Positions 17,817 through 27,097 of a stretch of DNA of 64,000 nt are shown here, piece by piece; the stretch's first letter is position 1; each line of letters opens with the position of its first letter. The notes beneath the pieces are model-generated. The model did no database searches and was not told where the DNA came from. It saw only the letters and a program-made list of their open reading frames with translations. Origin of the DNA: Acidobacterium capsulatum ATCC 51196 (GTDB lineage Bacteria; Acidobacteriota; Terriglobia; Terriglobales; Acidobacteriaceae); NCBI RefSeq assembly GCF_000022565.1, contig NC_012483.1, positions 3,968,001-4,032,000 of the forward strand. Reading direction: 5' to 3'. A program made the translations under genes and the position numbers.

Positions 17817-19415
17817 ATGGCTTCGGAATCGATAGAAAGCATGGCAGAAGCAGCTGAGCAGACATCACTCACCGGCGGGGTCAATCCCTGGCTGATCGCC
17901 ATTTCGGTGATGCTGGCAACATTCATGGAGGTGCTCGACACGGCCATTGCGTCGGTCGCGCTGCCTTACATTGCAGGCTCGCTCTCGGCGACCACCGACG
18001 AGGCGACCTGGGTGCTCACCAGCTACCTGGTGTCGAATGCCGTCATTCTGCCGGCCAGCAACTGGTTTTCCATGCGCTTCGGCCGCAAGCGCTTTCTGAT
18101 CACCTGCGTCATCATCTTCACCATCTCGTCGTTCTTCTGCGGCGCCGCGACCTCGCTGGCTTTCATCCTGATTGCCCGCGTGATTCAGGGCGCGGGCGGC
18201 GGCGCGCTGCAGCCCTTGTCGCAGGCGATTCTGCTCGAGAGCTTTCCTCCTCAGAAGCGCGGCGCGGCGATGGCCGTGTTTGCCTTTGGCGTGGTGGTGG
18301 CCCCCGTGCTCGGGCCAACGCTGGGTGGCTGGCTGACCGATACGTATAGCTGGCGCTACGCCTTCTACATCAACATCCCGATCGGCATCCTGGCCGTGTA
18401 CATGATCAGCCGGTTTGTGAAAGACCCGCCGTATATCAAGAAGTCGAACGCGGGCAAGTTTGATGGCGTCGGCTTTGGCCTGCTCGCCGTCTGGATCGGC
18501 AGCCTGCAGTGCATCCTTGACAAGGGCCAGCAGGATGACTGGTTCGGCGCCGTCTGGATTCGCTGGGCCGCGGCCTTCCTGGTGATTTCCTTTGTCTGGT
18601 TCATCATTCACTCATGGCGCAAAGACCGCCCGCTGGTGAACCTGAAGACGTTCAAGGACCGCAACTTTGCCGTGGGCTGCGCGCTCATCTTCTCCTTTGG
18701 CCTTTGCATCTACTCGATGATTACGGTGCTGCCGCTCTACTATCAGGAACTGCTGGGCTACACCGCATTCTCGGCCGGCCTGGTGGTGGGACCGCGCGGC
18801 ATCGGCTCGATCATCGGCATGCCGGTCATCGGCTTTATTGGCAGCAAGGTGGATGCGCGCTATCTGCTGACCTTTGGGTTTCTCGTCTTTGGAATCACGT
18901 CGCTGGTCTTCGGTAACTCCGATCTGGGAATTGGCCCCTACACACTGTTGTGGCCCATCATCATCACCGGCTTTGGCCTGAGCTTTGTGTTTGTGCCGAT
19001 TGCCACGCAGACCTATGCCACGCTGCGCAATGAACAGATTGGCAATGCCAGCGGCATCTTTAACCTGATGCGCAATGTGGGCGGGTCCATCGGCATCTCA
19101 ATCACGCAGACCCTGCTCACGCGCCGTAAGGATTACCACCAGAACGACATCACCAACTATGTGGCCACCACGCAGACCTGGTTCCAGCAGCGCGTCGGCT
19201 CGCTGAGCGGGTACTTGTCGCACTATACGAATCCGGCCAATGCCACGCACGCCGCCCAGAGCCAGCTGTACTCCCAATTGGGCCAGCAGGCGCTGCTGTG
19301 GGCCTTCATCGATGTCTTTCGATGGACGGCGCTGTTGAGTTTTGGCTGCATCATTCTGGTCTGGTTCTTCAAGAAGGCAGCCAAGGGCGCCAAGCCGCCG
19401 GCCGGTGCGCATTAG
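17817..19415 (+). CDS. DHA2-family (EmrB/QacA-type) drug efflux permease
   Basis: A 532-aa MFS transporter with 14 predicted membrane helices. DHA2 signatures are present: LATFMEVLDTAIASVALPYI in helix 1, WVLTSYLVSNAVILPASNW in helix 2, an RFGRKR loop, RVIQGAGGGALQPLSQAILL in helix 4 and APVLGPTLGGW in helix 5. It would export drugs or toxic compounds using the proton gradient. Such permeases often work with EmrA and TolC partners; here it stands alone, and an EmrA/TolC pair sits about 14 kb away. A strong terminator follows. Confidence 0.92.
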   Translation: MASESIESMAEAAEQTSLTGGVNPWLIAISVMLATFMEVLDTAIASVALPYIAGSLSATTDEATWVLTSYLVSNAVILPASNWFSMRFGRKRFLITCVIIFTISSFFCGAATSLAFILIARVIQGAGGGALQPLSQAILLESFPPQKRGAAMAVFAFGVVVAPVLGPTLGGWLTDTYSWRYAFYINIPIGILAVYMISRFVKDPPYIKKSNAGKFDGVGFGLLAVWIGSLQCILDKGQQDDWFGAVWIRWAAAFLVISFVWFIIHSWRKDRPLVNLKTFKDRNFAVGCALIFSFGLCIYSMITVLPLYYQELLGYTAFSAGLVVGPRGIGSIIGMPVIGFIGSKVDARYLLTFGFLVFGITSLVFGNSDLGIGPYTLLWPIIITGFGLSFVFVPIATQTYATLRNEQIGNASGIFNLMRNVGGSIGISITQTLLTRRKDYHQNDITNYVATTQTWFQQRVGSLSGYLSHYTNPANATHAAQSQLYSQLGQQALLWAFIDVFRWTALLSFGCIILVWFFKKAAKGAKPPAGAH

Positions 19416-19439
19416 CGGTTTCCTTCAAGCAAAACAATG

Positions 19440-19469
19440 GCCCGCGAGCGAGAATGCTTCGCGGGCTTT
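19440..19469. terminator. Terminator after the DHA2 permease
   Basis: An 8-base stem, GCCCGCGA/TCGCGGGC, with an 11-base loop, followed by TTT. It lies between convergent genes. Confidence 0.75.
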
Positions 19470-19492
19470 CGCTTTGAGGTATCCGAAGCAGG

Positions 19493-20134
19493 TTAAGAAA
19501 ACTCTTCCGCTGTCTCTTCGAGCGGCACAAATTGCTTTTTCTGTTCGCTCCAGGCCTCGACCGTTCCCGTCAGAATGTCGTAGTACCAGCCATGCACGCG
19601 CAGGGTGCCCGCCGCGAGGCCCCGCTTCACCTCGGGGTGCGTCTTCAGGTGCTCCAGTTGCGCCAGCACATTGGCATGGATCAGCCGCGTGAAGCGCTCG
19701 TCTTCGTCTTTCGGAATTTCGGGCCCCATATACTTCCACGCGGCCTCGATGAAACGCAGCCACAATGCCGTGAGCGGCAGTTTTTCGAGGCCTTTTTGCG
19801 GATGAAGCGCCGCCTTGCAGGCTCCGCAATCGGAGTGGCCGCAGACGATCACGTCTTTCACCTTCAGCACTTCCACCGCGTACTCAATGGTGGCCGAGAC
19901 GCCTCCGGCCAACTCGCCGCCGGGAGGAATCACGTTGCCTGCATTGCGGCAAAGGAAGAGATCGCCCGGCTCGGCCTGCAGAATCAGGTCCGGCACCACG
20001 CGCGAGTCCGCGCAGGTGATGACCAGCACTTCAGGCGTCTGGCGGTCTGCGAGCAGGCGAAAATGGTCTTTCAGTTGCGGGAACTGCTCGGCGTGAAACT
20101 TGCGGTATCCCTCAATCAAATGCAGCATAGGCAC
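19493..20134 (-). CDS. Beta-class carbonic anhydrase
   Basis: A 213-aa zinc enzyme interconverting CO2 and bicarbonate in the cytoplasm. The zinc ligands and active-site dyad are intact: Cys41-x-Asp43-x-Arg45 in ITCADSRVVP, and His100 and Cys103 in VCGHSDCGACKAA. The N-terminal helix (LHLIEGYRKFHAEQFPQ) and overall length match the family. Starting MPMLHL at 20134 or MLHL at 20128 makes no difference to the fold. It is a single-gene unit. Confidence 0.95.
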   Translation of the reverse strand: MPMLHLIEGYRKFHAEQFPQLKDHFRLLADRQTPEVLVITCADSRVVPDLILQAEPGDLFLCRNAGNVIPPGGELAGGVSATIEYAVEVLKVKDVIVCGHSDCGACKAALHPQKGLEKLPLTALWLRFIEAAWKYMGPEIPKDEDERFTRLIHANVLAQLEHLKTHPEVKRGLAAGTLRVHGWYYDILTGTVEAWSEQKKQFVPLEETAEEFS

Positions 20135-20330
20135 TCCGGCGAGTGCGCGCAGATGAAGATTGCGGCCTCATGCGATTTTCACCAGTATCCATTTTTTCTT
20201 GAGGGCTTGCATCCTTGAAGCGCCGGGGCGCGAGCGCGGTGTCGCCAATCATGCCGCCTGGTTTGGTGCTGTGCCCGGCAAGCTGGTACGCTGGCCTGTC
20301 TATCACCTGAAGCAACAAGGAGTCAGAAGC

Positions 20331-21758
20331 ATGCGGTATTGGATGACAGCGGCCGTGGCCATTTGCGTGAGCCTGCCCACCATGGCCGGGGCGCAAAACA
20401 CGCCGGCAAACCATCATGATGCGGTCGATCAGCTTTCTCCGGCGCTGGCGCGCCAGATTGACCGTGCCAGCGAACAGGTGCTGGCTGAGACCGGCGTGCC
20501 GAGCGCATCCGTGGCCATTGTGCAGAACGGCAAGATCGTCTACACGCACGGCTACGGCAAGGCGCGGCTTGAGCCGCCCACCCCGGCCGAGCCGTGGATG
20601 CGTTACTCGATCGGGTCGATCTCGAAGCAGTTCACGGCGGCGGCGCTGCTGCTGCTGCAGCAGGAGGGCAAGCTCTCCATCGACGACCCGGTCTCGAAGT
20701 ATCTGCCCGATCTCACCGATGCCAATCAGGTGACCATCCGCATGATTCTTTCGCACACCTCTGGCTATCAGGATTACTGGCCTGAGGACTACGTGATGCC
20801 GCCGATGAAGAAGCCCACCACGGCGCAGCACATCTTGAATGTGTGGGGCAAAAAGCCGCTCGACTTTGCGCCTGGTACCCGGTGGCAGTACTCGAATACG
20901 AATTATGTGATCGCCGGCGAGATTGTGGAGAAGGTCTCGGGCGAGCCGCTCATGAAGTTTCTGCAGCAGAACATCTTCAAGCCGCTGCACATGGACGATG
21001 TCTGGAACTCAGACTTGCACGCACTGCGCGAAACCGATGCGGAAGGCTATGTGCGCTATGCGCTGGGGCCGTTACGCCCCGCGCCGAAAGAGGGCGCTGG
21101 CTGGATGTTCGCGGCCGGCGAGCTGGCCATGCCGGCCTATGACCTGGCACAGTGGGACATCAGCCTGATGGACCGCTCGCTCTTGCAGCCGAAATCCTAT
21201 GACGAGTTCTTTCAGCCCGTCATGCTCAAAGACGGCAATAGCTCGCACTATGCGCTCGGCATTTTTGTGGGCTCGCGCGACGGGCATCCGTACCTGGAGC
21301 ACAGCGGCGAGGTCTCGGGCTTTGTCTCAGAGAACGTGGTGTATCCCAAGAGCAAGGCGGCCATCGTCGTGCTGACCAACGAGATTGCCTCGCCTGCGGC
21401 CAGCGCCATTGCCCGGGCGCTCACGCCCATCGTGCTGGCCTCACCCACTCCGGCCGAGGCGCAGGCGATGCAGATCTTCACCGGCCTGCAGCATGGGCAG
21501 ATTGACCGCAGCCAGTTCACTGACTGGTGCAACGCCTATTTTGACCAGCAGGCACTCGAGGACTACAAGAACAGCCTAGGTCAGCTGGGCAAGCCCGCGA
21601 GCATTCAGCAGACCGGGAAGAGCCTGCGCGGCGGCATGACCTTCCGCGCCTTCCGCGTGTATTTCCCTGACGGGAAGAATCCGCTGGAGATCACAACCTT
21701 TACCGAACCGGATGGCAAGATTGAGCAGTTCATCGTTGCGCCGGTACCGAAGGTTTAG
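20331..21758 (+). CDS. Secreted serine hydrolase of the beta-lactamase/esterase family
   Basis: A 475-aa protein with a signal peptide (MRYWMTAAVAICVSLPTMAG). It has the class C/DD-peptidase-like motifs S96-I-S-K99 (nucleophile and base) and Y187-S-N189, and a third-strand HSGEVSGF in place of KTG. A C-terminal domain of about 110 residues follows. Proteins of this family are esterases, D-aminopeptidases or peptidases; the substrate is unknown. AAGGAG eight bases before the ATG at 20331 decides the start, although the frame is open upstream. Confidence 0.87.
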   Translation: MRYWMTAAVAICVSLPTMAGAQNTPANHHDAVDQLSPALARQIDRASEQVLAETGVPSASVAIVQNGKIVYTHGYGKARLEPPTPAEPWMRYSIGSISKQFTAAALLLLQQEGKLSIDDPVSKYLPDLTDANQVTIRMILSHTSGYQDYWPEDYVMPPMKKPTTAQHILNVWGKKPLDFAPGTRWQYSNTNYVIAGEIVEKVSGEPLMKFLQQNIFKPLHMDDVWNSDLHALRETDAEGYVRYALGPLRPAPKEGAGWMFAAGELAMPAYDLAQWDISLMDRSLLQPKSYDEFFQPVMLKDGNSSHYALGIFVGSRDGHPYLEHSGEVSGFVSENVVYPKSKAAIVVLTNEIASPAASAIARALTPIVLASPTPAEAQAMQIFTGLQHGQIDRSQFTDWCNAYFDQQALEDYKNSLGQLGKPASIQQTGKSLRGGMTFRAFRVYFPDGKNPLEITTFTEPDGKIEQFIVAPVPKV

Positions 21759-21774
21759 CCGGTTCAGCTTTAGG

Positions 21775-21805
21775 GCCTGCGTATCGCCAGGGTGCGCAGG
21801 CTTTT
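21775..21805. terminator. Terminator between serine hydrolase gene and arsR
   Basis: Stem GCCTGCG/CGCAGGC with a 13-base loop, followed by TTTT on the plus strand; convergent genes flank it. Confidence 0.7.
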
Positions 21806-21811
21806 CTGTTT

Positions 21812-22189
21812 CTACGCTCGCTGCGTTTTCAAGGTAATCAGCGCGCTGCCCGGTGCGCAGCTCATCCGGCCCAGCTTTGCGCGGTCGGAGCGCATCTCCC
21901 GCTTCGCGTCCAGTTGTTGCAGCGTTGTCTCCAGAATCGCAGCTGCGCCCGCATCGGCAGGGCGTTCTATGCGGTAGTGCATCCACTTGCCCTCGCGGCG
22001 CGCGCACACAATGCCGGCGCGGCGCAGATAGGCCAGATGGCGCGAGATCTTGGGCTGGCTCTGGCCCAGGATCTCCACAAAATCGCACACACAGACCTCT
22101 CGATCGCGCATCAGGTTGAGCAGACGCAGACGGGTCGGGTCAGAGAGCGCGGCAAACAACTCCGCCAGGTCAAAGGAAGCTCGGGCCAT
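21812..22189 (-). CDS. arsR: ArsR-family arsenic-responsive repressor
   Basis: A 125-aa winged-helix repressor. DNA recognition is by SQPKISRHLAYLRRAGIV. The arsenite-binding motif CVC is present (Cys33, Cys35 in DREVCVCDFVEIL), matching the classic E. coli-type sensor site, so As(III) should release it from DNA. The start MARASFDLAELF at 22189 is preferred to upstream codons because it gives the normal length and leaves the operator region free. It is divergent from arsC-acr3, with two operator-like repeats between them. Confidence 0.9.
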   Translation of the reverse strand: MARASFDLAELFAALSDPTRLRLLNLMRDREVCVCDFVEILGQSQPKISRHLAYLRRAGIVCARREGKWMHYRIERPADAGAAAILETTLQQLDAKREMRSDRAKLGRMSCAPGSALITLKTQRA

Positions 22190-22198
22190 GCCTTGAAT

Positions 22199-22251
22199 AT
22201 ACGCCTTGACGAATATGTGGAGAGGCAATACATTCGCCTTAGCGAATATGT
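22199..22251. promoter_or_regulatory. Duplicated ArsR operator region
   Basis: Two near-identical 20-base boxes, 33 bases apart, lie in the arsR-arsC divergent spacer. Box 1 is at 22199-22218 (ATACGCCTTGACGAATATGT) and box 2 at 22232-22251 (ATTCGCCTTAGCGAATATGT). Box 2 contains a perfect ATTCGC-CTTA-GCGAAT inverted repeat. ArsR proteins bind such dyads next to their promoters. Confidence 0.75.
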
Positions 22252-22299
22252 TTATGGGAGCGTCGTCTCCCGAATCGCGAGAAGGGAAGGCAGACACGC

Positions 22300-22791
22300 A
22301 TGAGCGGCTCCTACAACGTTCTTTTCCTCTGCACCGGCAATTCGGCGCGCTCCATCATGGCCGAGGCCGTCCTCAACCACCTGGGGCAGGGCCGTTTTCA
22401 CGCTTACAGCGCGGGCAGCCATCCTTCTGGCAGAGTGCGGCCTGAGGCGCTGGTGGAGCTCGACAGCTCGGGCATCTCGACCGTGGGCCTGCGCAGCAAG
22501 TCGTGGGACGAGTTCGCGGCGCCCGGCGCGCAGCACATGGATTTTGTGTTCACCGTCTGCGACAACGCGGCCAACGAGGTCTGTCCGGTGTGGCCCGGCC
22601 ATCCGGCGACGGCGCACTGGGGGGTGGCCGACCCGGCAGCGATGCAGGGAAGCGCGGACGAGATTGCCCGCGCCTTCCATGATGCCTTTGTGGTGCTCGA
22701 GCGGCGCATCTCGCTGCTGCTTGCCCTGCCGGTAGCTTCGCTTGAAAAGCTGGCGCTGCAGCAGGAAATCGAAAAGATCGGCCGCTCGTAA
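22300..22791 (+). CDS. arsC: Arsenate reductase, low-molecular-weight phosphatase type
   Basis: A 163-aa enzyme that reduces arsenate to arsenite. The phosphatase-like loop FLCTGNSARSIMAEA holds the nucleophile Cys11. Resolving cysteines Cys87 and Cys95 occur in VFTVCDNAANEVCPVWPG, and WGVADPA supplies the catalytic Asp. This is the thiol-relay class rather than the glutaredoxin-type E. coli enzyme. It is followed 33 bases later by acr3, which exports its product, and is controlled from the divergent arsR region. Confidence 0.93.
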   Translation: MSGSYNVLFLCTGNSARSIMAEAVLNHLGQGRFHAYSAGSHPSGRVRPEALVELDSSGISTVGLRSKSWDEFAAPGAQHMDFVFTVCDNAANEVCPVWPGHPATAHWGVADPAAMQGSADEIARAFHDAFVVLERRISLLLALPVASLEKLALQQEIEKIGRS

Positions 22792-22824
22792 TTCGCGCGC
22801 CGCTTTCTTCTGCATGAGGTTCTT

Positions 22825-23868
22825 ATGAACGTTTCCCGCCGTCTCTCGTTTCTTGACCGCTACCTTACCGGTTGGATATTTGCGGCGATGCTGCTCGGCG
22901 TTGCGCTGGGCTGGCTTGTGCCGGGCATGGTGCCTTTTTTGCAGCGCTTCAGTGTGGGCACCACGTCGGTACCCATTGCCATTGGCCTCATCGTAATGAT
23001 GTATCCACCCTTCACGCGGGTGCGGTATGAAGCGCTGCACGAGGTCTTTCGCAATCGCAAGGTGCTGGCGCTCTCGCTGGTGCAGAACTGGGTGATCGGG
23101 CCGGTGCTGATGTTTGTGCTGGCGATTGTCTTTCTGCGGGGGTATCCCGAATACATGGCAGGCCTCATCATGATTGGCCTCGCACGCTGCATCGCCATGG
23201 TGATTGTGTGGAACGAGCTAGCCAAGGGCGATACGGATTATGCCGCCGGACTTGTTGCCTTCAACTCCATTTTTCAAGTGCTCTTTTATTCCGTTTATGC
23301 GTGGATATTTGTCACCGTACTTCCGGAGAAGCTGGGCCTGCACTCTTCTGTGGTGCATCTCTCCATTGGCGAAATTGCGCAGAGTGTTTTGATCTATCTG
23401 GGCATTCCTTTTCTGGCTGGCTTTCTCACCCGCGCGGTGCTGGTGCGCCTGCGCGGCCGCGAATGGTATCAGAGCCGCTTTGTGCCGCGCGTGAGCCCGC
23501 TCACGCTCATCGCGCTGCTCTTCACGATTGTGGTGATGTTTTCGCTCAAGGGCGGCTACATCGTGCGTCTGCCGCTCGATGTGCTGCGCATCGCCATACC
23601 GCTGCTGATCTATTTCGTGGTGATGTTTCTGGTTTCATTCTGGATGGGCCGCAAACTCGGCGCGGACTACTCCAAAACGACAACGCTCTCGTTCACCGCG
23701 GCCTCCAACAATTTTGAGCTGGCCATTGCGGTTTCGGTTTCGGTCTTCGGCATTCATTCCGGCGCGGCCTTTGCCGCGGTGATTGGCCCGCTGGTGGAGG
23801 TGCCGGTGATGATCGGCCTGGTGAATGTTGCGCAGGCTTTTCAGCGGAAGTACTTTGCCGAAGTTTAG
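22825..23868 (+). CDS. acr3: Arsenite efflux permease Acr3
   Basis: A 347-aa inner-membrane carrier with ten hydrophobic segments, of the ACR3/bile-acid-transporter superfamily. The start [31 protein letters not shown] and [20 protein letters not shown] (with the family's essential Cys) are diagnostic. It expels arsenite using the proton gradient. It is the second gene after arsC and ends at a strong terminator. Confidence 0.95.
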   Translation: MNVSRRLSFLDRYLTGWIFAAMLLGVALGWLVPGMVPFLQRFSVGTTSVPIAIGLIVMMYPPFTRVRYEALHEVFRNRKVLALSLVQNWVIGPVLMFVLAIVFLRGYPEYMAGLIMIGLARCIAMVIVWNELAKGDTDYAAGLVAFNSIFQVLFYSVYAWIFVTVLPEKLGLHSSVVHLSIGEIAQSVLIYLGIPFLAGFLTRAVLVRLRGREWYQSRFVPRVSPLTLIALLFTIVVMFSLKGGYIVRLPLDVLRIAIPLLIYFVVMFLVSFWMGRKLGADYSKTTTLSFTAASNNFELAIAVSVSVFGIHSGAAFAAVIGPLVEVPVMIGLVNVAQAFQRKYFAEV

Positions 23869-23903
23869 CCACGCATCTGTGAGGCGAGTCTCTGGGCGCA
23901 TGT

Positions 23904-23936
23904 AAAAAGGCGCAGCCGTTGTGGCTGCGCCTTTTT
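23904..23936. terminator. Terminator after acr3
   Basis: A 14-base stem, AAAAAGGCGCAGCC/GGCTGCGCCTTTTT, with a 5-base loop. It is symmetric enough to serve the convergent glycosyltransferase gene too. Confidence 0.92.
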
Positions 23937-23951
23937 ATATGGCGCTGCTTG

Positions 23952-25973
23952 TCAGGGCTGGCTCAATGGCCGGTCGGTATAAAGCGTCTTGTCTGAGATC
24001 TCCTGCACTTCGATCAGCTTGCCGCCCAGCAGCTTTTGGATGTGGTGCTGATAATCGCCCGGCACCACAAGGAACTTGCGCTTTCCATGGCCCCACAGCG
24101 CCACCAGATTGGTGTCACTCAAAAAGAGCCGCCGCGCGTCGGGGTAATCCGAACCCCAGATCATGGTGGAACCAAACAGGTTGTCGATGCCGCCGTTGTG
24201 CTTCGGGTCGGGCTCAAAGTACCAGTACTTACCGTGCACCAGGTAGGCATAGGGCGCCACGAAGTGGTGGGTGTAGAAGATCACCGAAGAGCAGTCCGTC
24301 TGGTCGCCGTAACAGAGCAACTGGTAGCTGTTGGGATTGTCGTGGCTGATCGCGTTAATGGTCTCGGCGAAGGGCTTGGACGACAGCATGGGCGCGAAGC
24401 GGACCACGCCGATGTGCGCCGCCACCAGAAAGAGCGCGGTCGTGAGGCCCAGTGAGACTGTGGATTCCAGATGATGCCCTTGCTTGCGCAGCCACCACGC
24501 CACCGGCGGCCCCACCAGGAACGTCAGCGCGGCCAGAATGGCAGGGAAACGCAGCGCCGCGAACGAAGCCGTGGTGAGATCAAAGAAGTGCGACATCGAC
24601 AGCGAGTAATCGCCGACAGCGCGGTGCGCCAGCAGCGCACCAATATCCGGCACATAGGGCAGGTGTCGCGAAGCCCACAGGCCGTAGGCCAGAGCCGCCG
24701 CAATCAACAGGCCCAGCACGGCCACGACCGCATGTACGCCATTGAGCAGGCGGCTGGTGCCAGAGTCCGGATCGAGTGCTTCGGGGTTCTCTTCCACTGA
24801 AGACAAAGCGCCGGTCGTGAGCATCAGCAGCGAGAAGTACGCCGGCCAGGTGTAGTACTCCTGATTGGTGGAGATGGAGAAGAAGATGAGGATGAACGCC
24901 GCGTTCAACCCCAGCAGCAGCCCGGTGCGCGCGCGAAAGCGCAGCCGTGAAGCCGTGGAGCTGGCTTCGAGCGCTGTCATGTGCGGATCCAGAAACCGCA
25001 GCGTGTTGTTGCTGTTGTAGCGCAGGTCGCTCCAGAAGAGGTGGCGGTTGCGCCAGGCACGGCGCAGCACTACGGGCACAAACAGGCTCCAGGGAAAGAG
25101 CCACACGATCTGTCCCAGCCAGAAGACCCACCACGGCTGCTTGTTATAGTCGTGCGGATAGCGCGTGCCCAGGAAGCGCAGAAAGTGCTCGTTGATGAAA
25201 TAGAAGTAGAAGAAGCCGTGGACGTTCCCAAAGCTGGGAATGTTGCCAATCGGGTGCCCCTGATCCGGGTTGGCCAGGCCGCACAGAATGTGCCACGGCG
25301 CGCCGACGGCCAGAAACACCAGAAATCCCGTGAACAGGCGCAGCTCGCGCCAGCGCTTCCACTCGCCCGTCAGAATGAGGTAGGGCACCACGGCCGCAGT
25401 AAAGAAGACCGGCGCAATCAGGCCTTTTGAGAGCAGCGCACAGCCCAGTGACGCATAGCAGAGGTACAATCGCAGCGGCTTGCGGTCCTCAAGCCCGGTC
25501 AAAAACAGGAAGAGCGACAGCGTCAGAAAGAAGGTGAGGATCGAGTCGGGAATATAAAAGCGCGTGAACAGAAATACGCCCACCGTGGTGAGCACGGCCA
25601 GCGCGGCATAAAAGCCGCCCCGGGTGCCATAGGCACGGCGTCCCCACAGCCAGCCCAGAATCGCGAGACCAAGCACCGCCAGCGCCAGGGGCAGGTGGGT
25701 GGCAAAGACGTTGAAACCAAACAGGTGGTAGTCGATGGCCGCCAACCAGTAATACATGGCCGGCTTCTCAAGATAGCGAATGCCGTCGATGTAGGGCGTT
25801 ACCCAGTTGCCGGTCACAGCCATGTGCGCGGCGGCCTCGGCATGGGCGGCGTCGGCGTCGTCCAAAAGGCCCGGAGAAAAGAGGGCGGCAAAATGTACGG
25901 CCAGAAAAATGAGAACCAGGAGCGTCCAGACGCGAACGCGGGAGGCCAGCAAGGCAGGTTGCTGCTGCCTCAT
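23952..25973 (-). CDS. ArnT/PMT-type membrane glycosyltransferase
   Basis: An integral membrane protein of about 673 aa with 11-13 hydrophobic segments and a C-terminal soluble periplasmic part. It has the GT83/dolichyl-phosphate-mannosyltransferase architecture: the acidic first loop FSPGLLDDADAAHAEAAAHM, then YLEKPAMYYWLAA and GAPWHILC. Members move sugars from polyprenyl phosphate to lipid A or proteins in the periplasm; donor and acceptor here are unknown. The start is uncertain: ATG at 25973 has CAGGAG directly abutting it; a GTG at 26018 or an ATG at 26078 (nine bases from the divergent CHAD gene) are alternatives. Confidence 0.82.
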   Translation of the reverse strand: MRQQQPALLASRVRVWTLLVLIFLAVHFAALFSPGLLDDADAAHAEAAAHMAVTGNWVTPYIDGIRYLEKPAMYYWLAAIDYHLFGFNVFATHLPLALAVLGLAILGWLWGRRAYGTRGGFYAALAVLTTVGVFLFTRFYIPDSILTFFLTLSLFLFLTGLEDRKPLRLYLCYASLGCALLSKGLIAPVFFTAAVVPYLILTGEWKRWRELRLFTGFLVFLAVGAPWHILCGLANPDQGHPIGNIPSFGNVHGFFYFYFINEHFLRFLGTRYPHDYNKQPWWVFWLGQIVWLFPWSLFVPVVLRRAWRNRHLFWSDLRYNSNNTLRFLDPHMTALEASSTASRLRFRARTGLLLGLNAAFILIFFSISTNQEYYTWPAYFSLLMLTTGALSSVEENPEALDPDSGTSRLLNGVHAVVAVLGLLIAAALAYGLWASRHLPYVPDIGALLAHRAVGDYSLSMSHFFDLTTASFAALRFPAILAALTFLVGPPVAWWLRKQGHHLESTVSLGLTTALFLVAAHIGVVRFAPMLSSKPFAETINAISHDNPNSYQLLCYGDQTDCSSVIFYTHHFVAPYAYLVHGKYWYFEPDPKHNGGIDNLFGSTMIWGSDYPDARRLFLSDTNLVALWGHGKRKFLVVPGDYQHHIQKLLGGKLIEVQEISDKTLYTDRPLSQP

Positions 25974-26086
25974 CTCCTGAGTGACACGAGTGACAACAAC
26001 GGGGCGCGGCTTGTTCACAATATAGAGAATAGCAGCGGTTGGGGCTGCTTTTGACGTCCTCTGTAATGTCAGCGTCATAGAAAAAC

Positions 26087-27010
26087 ATGATTTCTGCGAA
26101 TCCATCTGCGCATTTCCGCTCCGCGGCCCAGCGGCTTGACCGCACGCTCGCACGGTGCGCGGCCAGCCCTTCAGTAAAGGCGGTGCATCATCTGCGCACC
26201 GGCACCCGGAGGCTCGAAGCCGTGCTCGAAACATTGCTGAACGAATCCGCGGATACCAAAAGTGCCAAGAAACTCCACAAATCGGCTGACTCTCTTGTTC
26301 ATCTCCTGCACAAGATGCGCCACCGTGCCGGGGTGGTGCGAGATGCGGATGTCCATCTGGAAATGCTGCGTGAACTGCGGCGCAAAGCACTGGCGGGCCA
26401 GGTAAGAGGCCGCGTCCGGGCAGGCGCCTCGCGGCCTGCGGGCCCTGCATTTCTGCGCGAGTGCCGCGCTCTTGAGGCGGAGCTGGCTCAGCGCCGTGCC
26501 GCGGCCGCGGCCCGCCTGCAGCAGCGTGCGGAAAAGTGGCAGAGGAAATTGCAGGCCCGCGTCGAGGCCGTGATCGAGGCGGATCCGCCGCCATCCCGCT
26601 CCTCTCGGGATGGGTCCCGCAACTCCGCGGGAGAGATCGCGCTCGCCAGCTTTCGCCGACTGTGTGAAAGCATGCCGCAGCTCGACGCGCGCAACCTGCA
26701 TGACTTTCGCAAAGGGGCCAAGCGAGTCCGCTATCAGGCCGAGACGGCCGGCGATGCCCGCAGCCGCCGCATTGCCGCGCAGTTGAAGCGCCTGCAGGAT
26801 GCCATCGGCCTATGGCATGACTGGCTGGCGCTTGCCGAGGAAGCCCGCCCGGCTGTGGATGCAGCTTCGCCGTTGATGCGCCGTCTGGAACAGCGGCGCG
26901 ACCACCGCTATCGTGATGCCCTGCGGACCGCCAGTCAGGCGCGTGCCCGTCTGCTGGGTGGCGGCAAGCGCAAAGAGGCGGCTGGGGCGGCGCACCGCAG
27001 CGCTGCCTGA
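26087..27010 (+). CDS. CHAD-domain protein
   Basis: A 307-aa helical protein with the CHAD pattern: two four-helix repeats carrying conserved His and basic residues (AVHHLRTGTRRLEAVLETLL near the N-terminus, LHDFRKGAKRVRYQAE near residue 210). CHAD domains bind polyphosphate and often occur near polyP enzymes; here Ppx/GppA follows directly and PPK is about 3 kb away. There is no CYTH domain fused to it. It is divergent from the glycosyltransferase gene. A role in polyP granule binding is likely but inferred. Confidence 0.87.
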   Translation: MISANPSAHFRSAAQRLDRTLARCAASPSVKAVHHLRTGTRRLEAVLETLLNESADTKSAKKLHKSADSLVHLLHKMRHRAGVVRDADVHLEMLRELRRKALAGQVRGRVRAGASRPAGPAFLRECRALEAELAQRRAAAAARLQQRAEKWQRKLQARVEAVIEADPPPSRSSRDGSRNSAGEIALASFRRLCESMPQLDARNLHDFRKGAKRVRYQAETAGDARSRRIAAQLKRLQDAIGLWHDWLALAEEARPAVDAASPLMRRLEQRRDHRYRDALRTASQARARLLGGGKRKEAAGAAHRSAA

Positions 27011-27097
27011 CGCGAGGGGCGCCCGCAGAGGGCCGCGCAAAAAAATCCGGGTCGCTTGTGCCGGCTCTTCTCCGGTATGCTCTAACTTCTCTTGCTC

